From positions 1 through 41,601 of the forward strand of contig JAISSD010000183.1 of NCBI GenBank assembly GCA_031273295.1: DNA of 41,601 nucleotides, read 5' to 3'. The position numbers were made by a program, and so were the translations under genes. This DNA is from Prevotella sp. GTDB lineage: Bacteria > Bacteroidota > Bacteroidia > Bacteroidales > Dysgonomonadaceae. The notes beneath the pieces are model-generated. The model saw only the letters and a list, made by a program, of their open reading frames with translations. It was not told the origin of the DNA and searched no databases. This document shows, piece after piece, positions 1 to 8,231 of this stretch. Each line of letters begins with the position of its first letter. The first letter of the stretch is position 1.

Positions 1-224
1 ACAGACTGCTGCATGCTTTTATCTTCCTGTACCGCCGTTAAAAGCATGATTTCCAATGTGCGGGAAGCCGTATAGACTTTATCCCGTGTTTTTCCTTTCA
101 GATGCTCCTCGACATAGGAAGAAACAGCTTCTTGCGGAAAGTCCGCCTGAAAGGCAGACAGTAAATCCTGTGACAACTGTTCCCTGAACAGTAAACTCAA
201 CTCCAATGAATGATTCGATGTCAT
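1..224 (-). CDS. IS4-like transposase, N-terminal part (window edge)
   Basis: An open frame on the minus strand starts at the ATG at 222-224 and runs off the left edge of the window, giving 74 residues. It is absent from the ORF track because it has no stop here. The part around residues 55-72 (RTLEIMLLTAVQEDKSMQQS) resembles the N-terminal region of IS4-superfamily transposases, in which a hydrophobic stretch is followed by a QEDK-like motif. The DDE catalytic residues would lie outside the window. A TATCTTTG box (minus strand, 244-251) lies 20 nt upstream and could be its promoter. I infer an insertion sequence abutting the end of the trp operon; the family assignment is tentative. Confidence 0.45.
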   Translation of the reverse strand, partial: MTSNHSLELSLLFREQLSQDLLSAFQADFPQEAVSSYVEEHLKGKTRDKVYTASRTLEIMLLTAVQEDKSMQQS

Positions 225-352
225 AGCTGTTTTATTTTTATGACAAAGATACAATTTTTATTTATATTAGTGACATTACCCACCCACGGGATGGAACATC
301 AAAATTCAACCATCCCGACATATCCTGTTATGAATTGTTTATGTCTCGCGCC

Positions 353-1126
353 TTATTTGCACAATGCCTCTTTTAATGCCTTAACCGCCTCTTTTATATT
401 CGCGCTTTCTTTTAGCAAAGTAATAAACTTGCTGCCTATGATGGCTCCGCTTGCATTTGCCTGTGCGGCGTCCAGGGTCGCTTTATTGGAGACGCCAAAA
501 CCGATAAGGCGCGGATTACGCAGGTTCATGGCGTTTATTTTGCGGAAATAATCCTGTTTTTTCTCGTCGAAGCTTTTTTGAGCGCCGGTTGTCGACGCGG
601 AAGACACCATGTAGATAAAACCGTCGGTATGCCTGTCTATCAGGCGGATACGCTCGTCGGAAGTTTCAGGAGTGACAAGCATGACGATCTTGACGTCATA
701 TTTATCCGCAACGGGTTTGTATTCATTGATATAGTCGTTGAAAGGCAGGTCCGGGATGATGGCTCCGTCTATCCCTGTTTCCCTGCATTGTTTGCAGAAA
801 TTCTCAAAACCATATTGCATGATCGGGTTGAGGTATCCCATCATTATCAACGGGATAGCCACATCTTGACGGATGTTTTCCAGTTGGGCGAACAATGTTT
901 TCAATGTCATGCCATTGCGCAGAGCGATTGTCCCGCTTTCCTGAATGGTAGGCCCGTCGGCCATGGGGTCGGAAAAGGGGATGCCTATCTCTATCAGGTC
1001 AATGCCGTTGGCTTCCAGTTCGCGGATAACATCGCAGGTATCGTCCCTATGGGGAAATCCTGCAGTAAAGTATATGGAAAGTATGTTTTTCTGTTTCTTT
1101 TCGAATAATTGCTTGATCCTGTTCAT
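353..1126 (-). CDS. trpA: Tryptophan synthase alpha chain
   Basis: TrpA cleaves indole-3-glycerol phosphate to indole and glyceraldehyde 3-phosphate, and passes indole to TrpB. The protein has 257 residues, close to the usual ~260. It carries the signature [19 protein letters not shown], in which Glu46 and Asp57 correspond to the catalytic acid-base pair of the family. The phosphate-site region [10 protein letters not shown] lies near residue 210. It is the last gene of the operon, and its ATG overlaps the trpF stop by 4 nt, which suggests translational coupling. I see no strong terminator after it; a transposase fragment begins about 130 bp beyond. Confidence 0.97.
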   Translation of the reverse strand: MNRIKQLFEKKQKNILSIYFTAGFPHRDDTCDVIRELEANGIDLIEIGIPFSDPMADGPTIQESGTIALRNGMTLKTLFAQLENIRQDVAIPLIMMGYLNPIMQYGFENFCKQCRETGIDGAIIPDLPFNDYINEYKPVADKYDVKIVMLVTPETSDERIRLIDRHTDGFIYMVSSASTTGAQKSFDEKKQDYFRKINAMNLRNPRLIGFGVSNKATLDAAQANASGAIIGSKFITLLKESANIKEAVKALKEALCK

Positions 1127-1740
1127 TGTTTCAATGCTTTTATAAATTGCTGTAATAGTGTTATATCTTTTAATCCGGGCGTGGTTTCAAACCGGCTATT
1201 GAGGTCTATACCGTAAAATTGGGCGCGCCGTATTTTCTTTATTTCATCAGCGTCGCATATAGAGACGCCGCCGCTCAGGAAGAAAGGAGTATTGCCGGTG
1301 TAAGAATCCAAAATACCCCAATCGAATTTTTGCCCCGAGCCTCCGTATCGAGGCGTTTTGGTATCGAAAAGGAAGTAGCCGCACAGGCCGTCATAGCTTT
1401 TTGTTTGTTCAAAATCGGATGCTTCGGCTATACTGAATGCTTTGATAACCGGCAAGGCCTCGTTAAGCCTTTTGCAAAATTCCGGAGATTCATTTCCATG
1501 CAGTTGAACAAGGTCGAGTCCGTACCGGTTCATTTTCTCGACAATGTAGCCCAATCCGGCATTGACAAATACGCCAACACGTTTTATATCAGGAGGTAAT
1601 GTGTTTACATCATCGAATGTCAGTCCGTTTGCAAACCGTGGCGATCTATCGTAGAATATCATCCCCATAAAGTCGACGGGGAGTTTTGATAGATCTTTTA
1701 TGTTGTCGGGATATTTCATCCCGCAGACCTTTATTTTCAT
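1123..1740 (-). CDS. trpF: Phosphoribosylanthranilate isomerase
   Basis: TrpF converts N-(5-phosphoribosyl)anthranilate to the carboxyphenylamino-deoxyribulose phosphate used by TrpC. The 205-residue protein starts MKIKVCGMK, with the catalytic Cys at position 6. The expected general acid Asp is at 126 in [13 protein letters not shown], a motif typical of the family, and QLHGNE near residue 79 is also characteristic. It overlaps trpA by 4 nt downstream. Upstream, 92 nt separate it from trpC, and this gap holds a micro-ORF leader cassette whose end abuts the trpF start codon (see 1759-1836). Confidence 0.96.
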   Translation of the reverse strand: MKIKVCGMKYPDNIKDLSKLPVDFMGMIFYDRSPRFANGLTFDDVNTLPPDIKRVGVFVNAGLGYIVEKMNRYGLDLVQLHGNESPEFCKRLNEALPVIKAFSIAEASDFEQTKSYDGLCGYFLFDTKTPRYGGSGQKFDWGILDSYTGNTPFFLSGGVSICDADEIKKIRRAQFYGIDLNSRFETTPGLKDITLLQQFIKALKQ

Positions 1741-1758
1741 ATGATAATAATTTTGTTT

Positions 1759-1836
1759 TCAATTGACATGAGGAACTTGCATGATTTTTATTATCACGGA
1801 CTTTGGTGATTTGACAAAAATCATGCTTTGTTTCAT
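1759..1836 (-). CDS. Micro-ORF in the trpC-trpF gap (divergent leader cassette)
   Basis: This is a 25-codon frame beginning MKQSMIFVKS on the minus strand. Its ATG overlaps the trpC stop as ATGA, and its TGA lies 18 nt before the trpF ATG. At DNA level its start (ATGAAAC..AGCATG) and its tail (GCAAGTTCC, then AAAACAAAATTAT and ATGAAA) match the two cassettes ahead of trpG and the one ahead of the protease at 22642. It lacks the CxxC codons of those copies. Whether it is translated is unknown; it may be only a repeat relic, but the overlap with trpC would allow coupled translation into trpF. Confidence 0.35.
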   Translation of the reverse strand: MKQSMIFVKSPKSVIIKIMQVPHVN

Positions 1837-2618
1837 ACTAAATGTTTTATAAAGTCATTCAAAGCCTTGCCCGGATCGTCTGTTTTCATAAAGTTTTCGC
1901 CCATGAGGAAACCCTTGTATCCTGCTTTCCGGAGGTCGATCACTGTTTGAGGATGTGAAATGCCGCTTTCCGATATTTTCACGAACTCGCCGGGGATTTT
2001 GTCTGCCAGATCTAGAGATATCTGTACATCGGTCGCGAAAGTACCGAGATTGCGGTTGTTTACGCCTACCACGTCCACTTTATCGTGAATGTGCCCCAAC
2101 TCCTCTTCGTTATGTATTTCGAGCAATACATCCAGTCCGAGTTCTTTGGACTTCGCGGCCAGTCGCTTTGTTTGCAGTACGGTAAGTGCAGAAGCGATAA
2201 GCAGTACGGCGCTTGCTCCCGAAACTTTGGCCTGATAAAGTTGATATTCGTCTATCACAAAATCTTTTCGAAGAAGGGGCGTATCGGTCAGGCTTCCGGC
2301 CAATTCCAGATCCGCCAGTGTTCCTCCGAAGAAATCGATATCCGTCAATACCGAAATGGTGCTTGCCCCGTTTTCGGAATATGACGGGATAACATCTTCT
2401 ACCCTGGCGTCTTTGAAGATCCAGTCGCGGGAAGGCGAGCGGCGTTTAAATTCGGCGATAATCCCTGTGGGAGAAGCGGTTAAAGCCTCTTTAAACGATT
2501 TCGGATGTTTGACGGAGCCTGCGATCTTGCACATCATGCTATCTATGCTTTGCCGCCGCTTTTGCCGCTCTACTTCGATTCTTTTATTCGCAATTATCTT
2601 TTCCAGTATATTGTTCAT
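1833..2618 (-). CDS. trpC: Indole-3-glycerol phosphate synthase
   Basis: TrpC closes the indole ring by decarboxylation of carboxyphenylamino-deoxyribulose 5-phosphate. The protein has 261 residues, the normal length for a monofunctional enzyme not fused to TrpF. Visible family motifs are IIAEFKRRSPSRDWI near residue 53 (catalytic Glu and Lys), LLRKDFVIDEYQ near 115 (catalytic Lys), LLEIHNEEEL near 160, VGVNNRNLGTF, and SESGISHP for phosphate binding. It follows trpD after 10 nt. Its stop overlaps the start of the micro-ORF that precedes trpF. Confidence 0.97.
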   Translation of the reverse strand: MNNILEKIIANKRIEVERQKRRQSIDSMMCKIAGSVKHPKSFKEALTASPTGIIAEFKRRSPSRDWIFKDARVEDVIPSYSENGASTISVLTDIDFFGGTLADLELAGSLTDTPLLRKDFVIDEYQLYQAKVSGASAVLLIASALTVLQTKRLAAKSKELGLDVLLEIHNEEELGHIHDKVDVVGVNNRNLGTFATDVQISLDLADKIPGEFVKISESGISHPQTVIDLRKAGYKGFLMGENFMKTDDPGKALNDFIKHLV

Positions 2619-2628
2619 ATCACAGTCC

Positions 2629-3627
2629 TTATGTATTTAACTCCAGAAACCTCCTGAATGTTTCCCTTGTACGTCCGCTTTCCAGCGATTCTCCGGCTTC
2701 TGCAACGGCCTCCTCAAAAGAAAGCTTCGGATTTATGGTCTGAATGGCAGTGGCCGCATTTGCAATCACTGCATTCTTTTGGGCGTTTGTGGCTGTATTG
2801 TTGATCACATTATCGAAAATCCTTGATGCGTCTTCGGGTGTTGCGCCGCCGTCAAGTTCCTGTTCTGTACAGCGTTCAAATCCGATTTGCCCGGGACTGT
2901 AGATCCGTTCGCCAAACTTGTTGATTATTTTAAAATCTCCGGTCAAGGAAATCTCGTCATATCCGTCGAGGCTATGAACAATCGAATAGTCCACGCCAGT
3001 TTGCTGATACATATAAAAATACAAGCGCGCCATTTTCAGGTTGAATACGCCCAGCACGGTACGCTTCGGTTTTATCGGATTCACCACCGGTCCGAGCATA
3101 TTAAAAAATGTACGGACGCCCAAGGCTTTGCGTACGGGCGCCACTACTTTCAACGCATTGTTGAACAGCGGGGCGTGCATATAGGCAATGTTGACCCTGT
3201 CCAGTGATTTCTCGAGTTGGCCGACGTCCGAAGTGAATTTTACTCCGTGCTGTTCCATCACATTCGATGCTCCGCTGACGGATGTTGCTCCGTAGTTTCC
3301 ATGTTTGGCGACTTTATATCCCGCTCCCGCTGTGACAAAGCAGGCGAGAGTAGATATATTGAACGTATTTTTATTGTCGCCGCCCGTACCCACAATGTCT
3401 ATCGGATTGTATGCCGCCAGTGCATCCACATTCGTCCGCAAGTCCAGCAGGGCGTCCGAGAATCCGAGGAATTCGTCGACGCTAATGCTCCGCATCAGGA
3501 ATACGCTGATAAATGCCGCGATCTCCGGTTCATTATATCCGCCTGCCGCCATATTGGACAGTATCTCCTTTGCCTCGTTGCGGTTGAGATACTGGTGTTC
3601 AAAGAGTCTGTTTAGTATCTGTTTCAT
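2629..3627 (-). CDS. trpD: Anthranilate phosphoribosyltransferase
   Basis: TrpD transfers the phosphoribosyl group of PRPP to anthranilate. The protein has 332 residues. It shows the PRPP-binding motif DIVGTGGDNKNTFNIST (about residues 78-94) and the anthranilate-site motif KHGNYGATSVSGASN (about 108-122), both hallmarks of the family. It is a stand-alone enzyme, not fused to TrpG. It lies 66 nt downstream of trpG; that gap carries a small GGAGG-type hairpin element at 3629-3671 just ahead of the start codon. Confidence 0.97.
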   Translation of the reverse strand: MKQILNRLFEHQYLNRNEAKEILSNMAAGGYNEPEIAAFISVFLMRSISVDEFLGFSDALLDLRTNVDALAAYNPIDIVGTGGDNKNTFNISTLACFVTAGAGYKVAKHGNYGATSVSGASNVMEQHGVKFTSDVGQLEKSLDRVNIAYMHAPLFNNALKVVAPVRKALGVRTFFNMLGPVVNPIKPKRTVLGVFNLKMARLYFYMYQQTGVDYSIVHSLDGYDEISLTGDFKIINKFGERIYSPGQIGFERCTEQELDGGATPEDASRIFDNVINNTATNAQKNAVIANAATAIQTINPKLSFEEAVAEAGESLESGRTRETFRRFLELNT

Positions 3628-3628
3628 T

Positions 3629-3671
3629 GTTTTATCCTCTTCTGACCTCCGCTTGGGGAGGTATGGTAATG
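3629..3671 (-). repeat. Hairpin leader element before trpD (copy 1)
   Basis: In the trpG-trpD gap the minus strand reads a CCTCCCC..GGAGG stem-loop, then TCAGAAGAGGATAAAACA, then the trpD ATG. A second copy with the same layout lies at 4439-4482. The shared parts are the stem, the AGAAGAG stretch and the TAAAACA run next to an ATG. The GGAGG is too far from the ATG to be a normal ribosome binding site. Confidence 0.5.
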
Positions 3672-3693
3672 ATTTCTGTTTGCTTGCTCTTGT

Positions 3694-4260
3694 TTAGTTG
3701 TTTAAAAAGTTTCTTGCTATTGTTTTTCCCACAGGCGTCAACACCGATTCGGGATGGAATTGCACTCCGCGAATGTCATATTCTTTATGGCGAAGCGCCA
3801 TTATCTGTCCGGCGCCGTCTGTGGCTGTTACTTCGATACAGTCAGGCAGTTCCCGGGGGTTGACTATCCATGAATGATAGCGTCCTGCTTCCAGTACTTT
3901 GTCCAGTCCGTCAAACAGATAGTCGGATCTTATGACTTCTATCCTTGTGGCTACGCCATGATAAACATCTTCCAGATTGATCAGTTTGGCCCCGAAAGCT
4001 TCTCCTATCGCCTGATGTCCCAGACAGACGCCGAGTATGGGCTTCTTTCCCGCATATTCTTTTATCAATGGTAATAACAGCCCGGCTTCGGACGGTATTC
4101 CGGGACCCGGGGAAAGAATGATCTTGTCGTATCGGGCTATGTCTGCCAATGCTATCTTGTCATTCCTGTATACATCTACATCAGTGAATCCCAATTCTTT
4201 TACCAGGTGAACCAGATTGTATGTAAATGAGTCATAATTGTCGAATATCAGTATTTTCAT
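3694..4260 (-). CDS. trpG: Anthranilate synthase glutamine amidotransferase subunit
   Basis: TrpG hydrolyses glutamine and supplies ammonia to TrpE for anthranilate synthesis. The 188-residue protein is a class-I glutamine amidotransferase. It starts MKILIFDNYDSFTYNLV and has the oxyanion motif LSPGPGIP near residue 51, the nucleophile elbow GVCLGHQAIGE with the catalytic Cys near 79, and the His-Glu pair in VQFHPESV near 168. It is separated from trpE by 267 nt, unusually long for this tightly packed operon. That gap holds one hairpin element and two tandem micro-ORF cassettes that end at the trpG ATG. Confidence 0.97.
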   Translation of the reverse strand: MKILIFDNYDSFTYNLVHLVKELGFTDVDVYRNDKIALADIARYDKIILSPGPGIPSEAGLLLPLIKEYAGKKPILGVCLGHQAIGEAFGAKLINLEDVYHGVATRIEVIRSDYLFDGLDKVLEAGRYHSWIVNPRELPDCIEVTATDGAGQIMALRHKEYDIRGVQFHPESVLTPVGKTIARNFLNN

Positions 4261-4285
4261 GTGGATATGATTTGTTTTTTAATGG

Positions 4286-4345
4286 TCACATGGAACTCGC
4301 GGCATATTTATGCTCTTTGATGCAAATCTTGCATGCTCGTTTCAT
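4286..4345 (-). CDS. Micro-ORF B directly upstream of trpG, CxxC peptide
   Basis: A 19-codon frame reads MKRACKICIKEHKYAASSM and stops with TGA. A 25-nt A-rich tail (TTAAAAAACAAATCATAT) separates it from the trpG ATG. The peptide has a CxxC pair followed by Lys/His residues. It is the second of two tandem copies, and its own ATGAAA is the end of the preceding copy. A homologous unit lies ahead of the protease gene at 22642. The peptide similarity between copies supports a real element, but translation is not shown. Confidence 0.45.
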   Translation of the reverse strand: MKRACKICIKEHKYAASSM

Positions 4346-4370
4346 ATGTATATAATTTGTTTTTTAATAG

Positions 4371-4439
4371 TCACATGGAACTCGCGGCATATTTATGCTC
4401 TTTGGCGCAAATCTTGCATACTTTGCATACTCGTTTCAT
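4371..4439 (-). CDS. Micro-ORF A in the trpE-trpG gap, CxxCxxC peptide
   Basis: A 22-codon frame reads MKRVCKVCKICAKEHKYAA and ends SSM-TGA. Compared with micro-ORF B it has three extra codons inserted near the start, giving the spacing CxxCxxC; the rest (KEHKYAASSM) is identical. Its ATG sits directly after a GGAGG hairpin element (4439-4482). The two copies are near-identical DNA, which indicates a recent tandem duplication. It could be a translated leader or a mobile intergenic repeat. Confidence 0.45.
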   Translation of the reverse strand: MKRVCKVCKICAKEHKYAASSM

Positions 4440-4482
4440 GTTTTAAGCTCTTCTAACCTCCCCCAAGGGAGGCTATGTTATG
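4439..4482 (-). repeat. Hairpin leader element before micro-ORF A (copy 2)
   Basis: The minus strand reads a GCCTCCC..GGGGGAGG stem-loop, then TTAGAAGAGCTTAAAAC, then the ATG of micro-ORF A. It is homologous to the element ahead of trpD at 3629-3671. Both copies sit inside the trp operon, immediately before a start codon. Confidence 0.5.
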
Positions 4483-4527
4483 TGATATGTTCAGTTATTT
4501 ATACTATTACGGGTAATTCCCGGGTAT

Positions 4528-5943
4528 TCAGAATTCCCTGTTTTTAAGCTCCATTGCGGCTTTAACCGCTTTTGTTAACGCTCCCAGTTTATTTTTCACT
4601 TCCATCACTTCGGTTTCAGGATTCGATTTGGAAACGATGCCTCCTCCGGCCTGATAATAAAGCGTATTGTTGCGGCTCAGGAATGTACGGATTGTGATAG
4701 CCTGGTTCAGGTCTCCATTGAAACCGATATAACCGATACAGCCGCCGTATACTCCCCGCATCTGCTTTTCGATATCGCGGATCAATTGCATGGCTCTCAC
4801 TTTCGGGGCGCCTGACAATGTCCCGGCAGGGAACGTATCGGCAAAGACCGAAATGTTGTTCCTGCCTTTGTCTACAGCGCCGCTGACACGTGAAACCAGG
4901 TGGATAACATGCGAATAGAACTGTACATTCTTGTAAAATTCCACTATTACATCGTGGCAGTTGCGACTGAGGTCGTTACGGGCAAGGTCTACAAGCATCA
5001 CATGCTCGGCGTTTTCTTTCTCGTCTTTCAACAGGTTTTCGGAAAGGATACGGTCTTTTTCATCGTCTCCTGTCCGGAAATATGTCCCTGCGATGGGGTC
5101 TATACAGGCTTTTCCTTTTATTATTTTGCAGTGGGTTTCGGGTGAAGACCCGAAGATGCGGTATGAACCGAAATCGAAGTAAAACAGATAGGGCGAAGGG
5201 TTGATCGAGCGCAATGAGCGGTACACGTTGAAATCGTCTCCTGCGAATTTTTGGGTGAAACAGCGCGAAAGAACAATCTGGAAAACGTCTCCCCGTTTGC
5301 AATGGGCGATCCCTTTCTTTATCATTTCCCTATGCTCTTCGTCGGTTATCATGGATTGTTCGCTACCGATAGCTTCGAAGTTGTACGAGGCAATATTGTT
5401 ATTGTTAAGAATAGCCTCGAGTTCCCGGAACTTTTCGTCTGTGCCGTCAACTACGTTTTCCACGATGGTCAATTCGTTTTTCAAATGATTGACGACAAGA
5501 ATAAAACGATAGAGAATATAGTAAAATTCAGGAATGCCGGCGTTATTCAGTTTCGTGTTCACCGGATCTGCCGCTTCGAAATAGCGGATAGCGTCATAGG
5601 AAGTATAGCCGAAGAAACCGTTTATATCTGTTTTGTTTTCACCCTGTACATCGAATTGTCCTGTGAAGTCATGAAACTTGTCGGTCAGTTTTTGATGCTC
5701 CGACAAGGTTTCCTGTATTACCGTATCATCGGGGTATGTACATGTTATTTCATCATTATCCACTTTGAAGCGGGCGACCGGACTTATTCCTATGAATGAA
5801 TAGCTGTTTTCGCCTCCATGATAATCGGAACTTTCCAGTAAGGCCGATTCGGGATATACATCTCTTACTTTCAGATAAATGCCAACCGGCGTTTGCAGAT
5901 CGGCAAGGAGCTTTTTCGTTTTTACTTTTATTTTGTATCGCAT
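4528..5943 (-). CDS. trpE: Anthranilate synthase component I
   Basis: TrpE makes anthranilate from chorismate with ammonia from TrpG, the committed step of the pathway. The protein has 471 residues. Near the N-terminus (about residues 34-42) is LLESSDYHG, matching the LLES-type tryptophan feedback site of the family. The C-terminal chorismate-binding domain shows the motifs [34 protein letters not shown] and [15 protein letters not shown]. Its start overlaps the end of trpB by 16 nt, so the two are probably translationally coupled. Confidence 0.97.
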   Translation of the reverse strand: MRYKIKVKTKKLLADLQTPVGIYLKVRDVYPESALLESSDYHGGENSYSFIGISPVARFKVDNDEITCTYPDDTVIQETLSEHQKLTDKFHDFTGQFDVQGENKTDINGFFGYTSYDAIRYFEAADPVNTKLNNAGIPEFYYILYRFILVVNHLKNELTIVENVVDGTDEKFRELEAILNNNNIASYNFEAIGSEQSMITDEEHREMIKKGIAHCKRGDVFQIVLSRCFTQKFAGDDFNVYRSLRSINPSPYLFYFDFGSYRIFGSSPETHCKIIKGKACIDPIAGTYFRTGDDEKDRILSENLLKDEKENAEHVMLVDLARNDLSRNCHDVIVEFYKNVQFYSHVIHLVSRVSGAVDKGRNNISVFADTFPAGTLSGAPKVRAMQLIRDIEKQMRGVYGGCIGYIGFNGDLNQAITIRTFLSRNNTLYYQAGGGIVSKSNPETEVMEVKNKLGALTKAVKAAMELKNREF

Positions 5944-7139
5944 GGTATTTGTTTTTTATCTTGATAATACTGTATATACGTCTCCATATCCTTGTCTCCT
6001 CGTCCCGAGAGACAAAGTACAACCACATCATCCGCTTTGAATTTCATTTTATCCAGCGCGCCCAGTGCATGCGCCGATTCTATTGCGGGGATGATGCCTT
6101 CAAGTTTTGTCAGTTCAAAAGCGGCTTGCATGGCTTCGTCGTCGGTGACAGCCAACACTTCCGAGCGTCCTGTTTTAGCAAGGTGGGCGTGCATCGGGCC
6201 GATACCCGGATAATCGAGGCCCGCCGAAATAGAATACGGCTCTTCTATCTGCCCGTCTTCCGATTGCATGATCAGCGTCTTGCTACCGTGTATTATGCCT
6301 AATTTTCCCAAATGGATTGTTGCGGCCGATTCTCCTGTGTCGACTCCTTTTCCGGCGGCTTCGGCAAGCGTTATTTTTACGCCGGGTTCGTCTATAAAAT
6401 GGTAGATTGTCCCTGCCGCGTTGCTTCCGCCGCCTACGCATGCCATTACATAATCGGGCGTTTCACGGCCCTCTTTTTCAAATAACTGTTTGCGGATTTC
6501 TTCACTGATAACTGCTTGCAGGCGAGCTACCATATCCGGATAGGGGTGAGGCCCCACGGTGGAACCTATGACATAATAAGTATTGGCGGGATTGCTGCAC
6601 CAGTCGCGGATAGCTTCGTTTGTCGCGTCTTTCAGCGTCATATTGCCGCTTGTGACAGGGATAACCGTTGCCCCGAGCATTTTCATCTTCTGCACATTCA
6701 GTTTTTGGCGTTCCACATCCACAGCGCCCATATATACGATACATTCCAGGTTCATCAGCGCGCATACGGTCGCAGTAGCTACGCCATGCTGGCCTGCGCC
6801 TGTTTCCGCAATAATGCGGGTTTTACCCATGCGGCGGGCGATAAGCGCTTGTCCTGTTGCATTGTTTATTTTGTGCGAGCCTGTATGGTTGAGATCCTCG
6901 CGTTTCAGGTATATCTTGCACCCGTATTTCCGCGAAAGGCGGTTTGCCGGATAAAGGGGAGAAGGGCGGCCTGCATAATCCCTTAGTAGATCATTGTATT
7001 CTTTCCGAAATGACGGATCGTTAATTACCTTGAGATAGGTATTCTTCAATGTTTCCACATTGTCGTAAAGGATTTCAGGGATGTAAGCGCCTCCGAATTC
7101 TCCATAAAAGCCATTTGAATCAACCGCAAATTTTTCCAT
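5928..7139 (-). CDS. trpB: Tryptophan synthase beta chain
   Basis: TrpB condenses indole with serine on pyridoxal phosphate. The protein has 403 residues. It contains [19 protein letters not shown], with the PLP-binding lysine at position 90, the [15 protein letters not shown] segment, and the glycine-rich phosphate loop [15 protein letters not shown] near residue 235. It is the first structural gene after the attenuator leader. That makes trpB, not trpE, the leading gene, an order I know from other Bacteroidetes. The terminator hairpin of the leader ends about 34 nt before its ATG. Confidence 0.98.
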   Translation of the reverse strand: MEKFAVDSNGFYGEFGGAYIPEILYDNVETLKNTYLKVINDPSFRKEYNDLLRDYAGRPSPLYPANRLSRKYGCKIYLKREDLNHTGSHKINNATGQALIARRMGKTRIIAETGAGQHGVATATVCALMNLECIVYMGAVDVERQKLNVQKMKMLGATVIPVTSGNMTLKDATNEAIRDWCSNPANTYYVIGSTVGPHPYPDMVARLQAVISEEIRKQLFEKEGRETPDYVMACVGGGSNAAGTIYHFIDEPGVKITLAEAAGKGVDTGESAATIHLGKLGIIHGSKTLIMQSEDGQIEEPYSISAGLDYPGIGPMHAHLAKTGRSEVLAVTDDEAMQAAFELTKLEGIIPAIESAHALGALDKMKFKADDVVVLCLSGRGDKDMETYIQYYQDKKQIPCDTK

Positions 7140-7168
7140 TTTTATATTGTGTTTATTTTTCCTGTCAT

Positions 7169-7201
7169 AAAAAAAGCCTGTCGTGAGTTACGACAGGCTT
7201 T
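7169..7201 (-). terminator. Attenuator terminator of the trp operon
   Basis: On the minus strand the sequence reads AAAGCCTGTCG, loop TAACTCA, CGACAGGCTTT, followed by a T run. This is a perfect 11-bp stem with a U tract, so a Rho-independent terminator ahead of trpB. The segment CTCACGA (plus 7181-7187), in the loop and the start of the 3' arm, is the exact complement of TCGTGAG at plus 7244-7250, which spans the stop codon of the leader ORF. The two pairings exclude each other, giving a terminator/antiterminator switch. Confidence 0.85.
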
Positions 7202-7244
7202 GTATTCTGAAAAATTTCTATTTGTAAATACATACCGGCTTGGC

Positions 7245-7304
7245 TCACGATTTTTTAAGTTGAGAGCGCCACCGCCAATATACATTTGCTAACTGAAAAT
7301 CCAT
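7245..7304 (-). CDS. trpL: trp leader peptide
   Basis: A 19-codon frame reads MDFQLANVYWRWRSQLKKS, with Trp codons at positions 10 and 12, between the promoter and the attenuator hairpin. Its stop codon lies inside the 5' strand of the antiterminator (7244-7250). A ribosome stalled at the Trp codons would leave that strand free to pair and open the terminator. A ribosome reaching the stop would cover it and let the terminator form. This is the logic of classical Trp attenuation. The frame is too short for the ORF track. The gene symbol is given by function, not by sequence homology to the enterobacterial TrpL. Confidence 0.75.
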   Translation of the reverse strand: MDFQLANVYWRWRSQLKKS

Positions 7305-7320
7305 TCTTCTTTCTTTTTTG

Positions 7321-7350
7321 CAAAGATATGAAAAAAATGAATCCGGCAAA
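7321..7350 (-). promoter_or_regulatory. Sigma-ABfr-type promoter of the trp operon
   Basis: The minus strand shows TATCTTTG (plus 7321-7328), a full match to TAnnTTTG. A TTTG (plus 7347-7350) lies 18 nt upstream, slightly shorter than the usual 19-21 spacing. Transcription would start about 10 nt before the leader peptide ATG. No operator-like palindrome is evident beside it, consistent with control by attenuation. Confidence 0.6.
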
Positions 7351-7501
7351 ATATCAAGCCTGTATTTTTTGTGGTAAAATAAAAAATATACCGGAATATT
7401 GGCGCTAAAACGGCTCTTTCTTTGTCAAAAATCGTATCTTTATGTCCGCTAATTCGTTTTAATGGAAACAATTTTATATCTAACATATAACTTATTCGAT
7501 T

Positions 7502-8164
7502 ATGGATGTACAAATAGAGGAAAGCTGGAAAGAGCAGTTGAAGGATGAATTCGATAAGGATTACTTTATCAGGCTGACTGATTTTGTAAGGGATGAATAC
7601 CGGACAAAACGGATATTTCCTCCTGCGGGACTGATCTTCAATGCTTTCGGGCATACTCCTTTCTATAAAGTAAAAGTAGTGATTTTGGGACAGGATCCCT
7701 ATCATAACGACCGGCAGGCTCACGGGTTGTCGTTTTCTGTTCCCGACGGTATGCCTGCGCCTCCATCACTGGTAAATATATTCAAGGAAATAAACCGCGA
7801 TATGGGAATCCCCGTTCCAAAATCGGGAAATCTGACGCGTTGGGCAAATCAGGGCGTGTTGCTTCTCAACGCCACGCTGACGGTACAGGCTCACATGGCA
7901 GGCTCTCATCAGAGAAAAGGATGGGAAACTTTTACCGATGCCGCCATTCATAAGTTAGCCGAAGGGCGTGAAAACATCGTATTTATTTTATGGGGTTCTT
8001 ATGCGCAGAAAAAGGCGGCATTTATAGATACAGGTAAACATCTGGTACTTAAATCGGTACATCCGTCCCCGTTATCCGCGTGCAACGGATTTTTCGGAAA
8101 CAACCATTTCAGCGAAGCAAACAAATACCTGGAATCGAAAGGAATTGAACCGATCGAGTGGTAG
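7502..8164 (+). CDS. ung: Uracil-DNA glycosylase, family 1
   Basis: Ung removes uracil from DNA and starts base-excision repair. The protein has 220 residues, the usual size. It shows the catalytic water-activating motif VVILGQDPYHNDRQAHGLSF (about residues 60-79), the LLLNATLTV segment, and the DNA-intercalation loop HPSPLSA near residue 186. It is divergent from the trp operon. A weak TATCTTTA box at about 7434 is the only promoter hint I see. The next frame on the same strand overlaps its last 20 nt only if a distant start is used. Confidence 0.97.
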   Translation: MDVQIEESWKEQLKDEFDKDYFIRLTDFVRDEYRTKRIFPPAGLIFNAFGHTPFYKVKVVILGQDPYHNDRQAHGLSFSVPDGMPAPPSLVNIFKEINRDMGIPVPKSGNLTRWANQGVLLLNATLTVQAHMAGSHQRKGWETFTDAAIHKLAEGRENIVFILWGSYAQKKAAFIDTGKHLVLKSVHPSPLSACNGFFGNNHFSEANKYLESKGIEPIEW

Positions 8165-8231
8165 GTTTTTCCCTTTGCCCGGCTTCAATAGCCCGTTATT
8201 GTCACTTTACAAAGGAAAAAACAGCCTGAAA

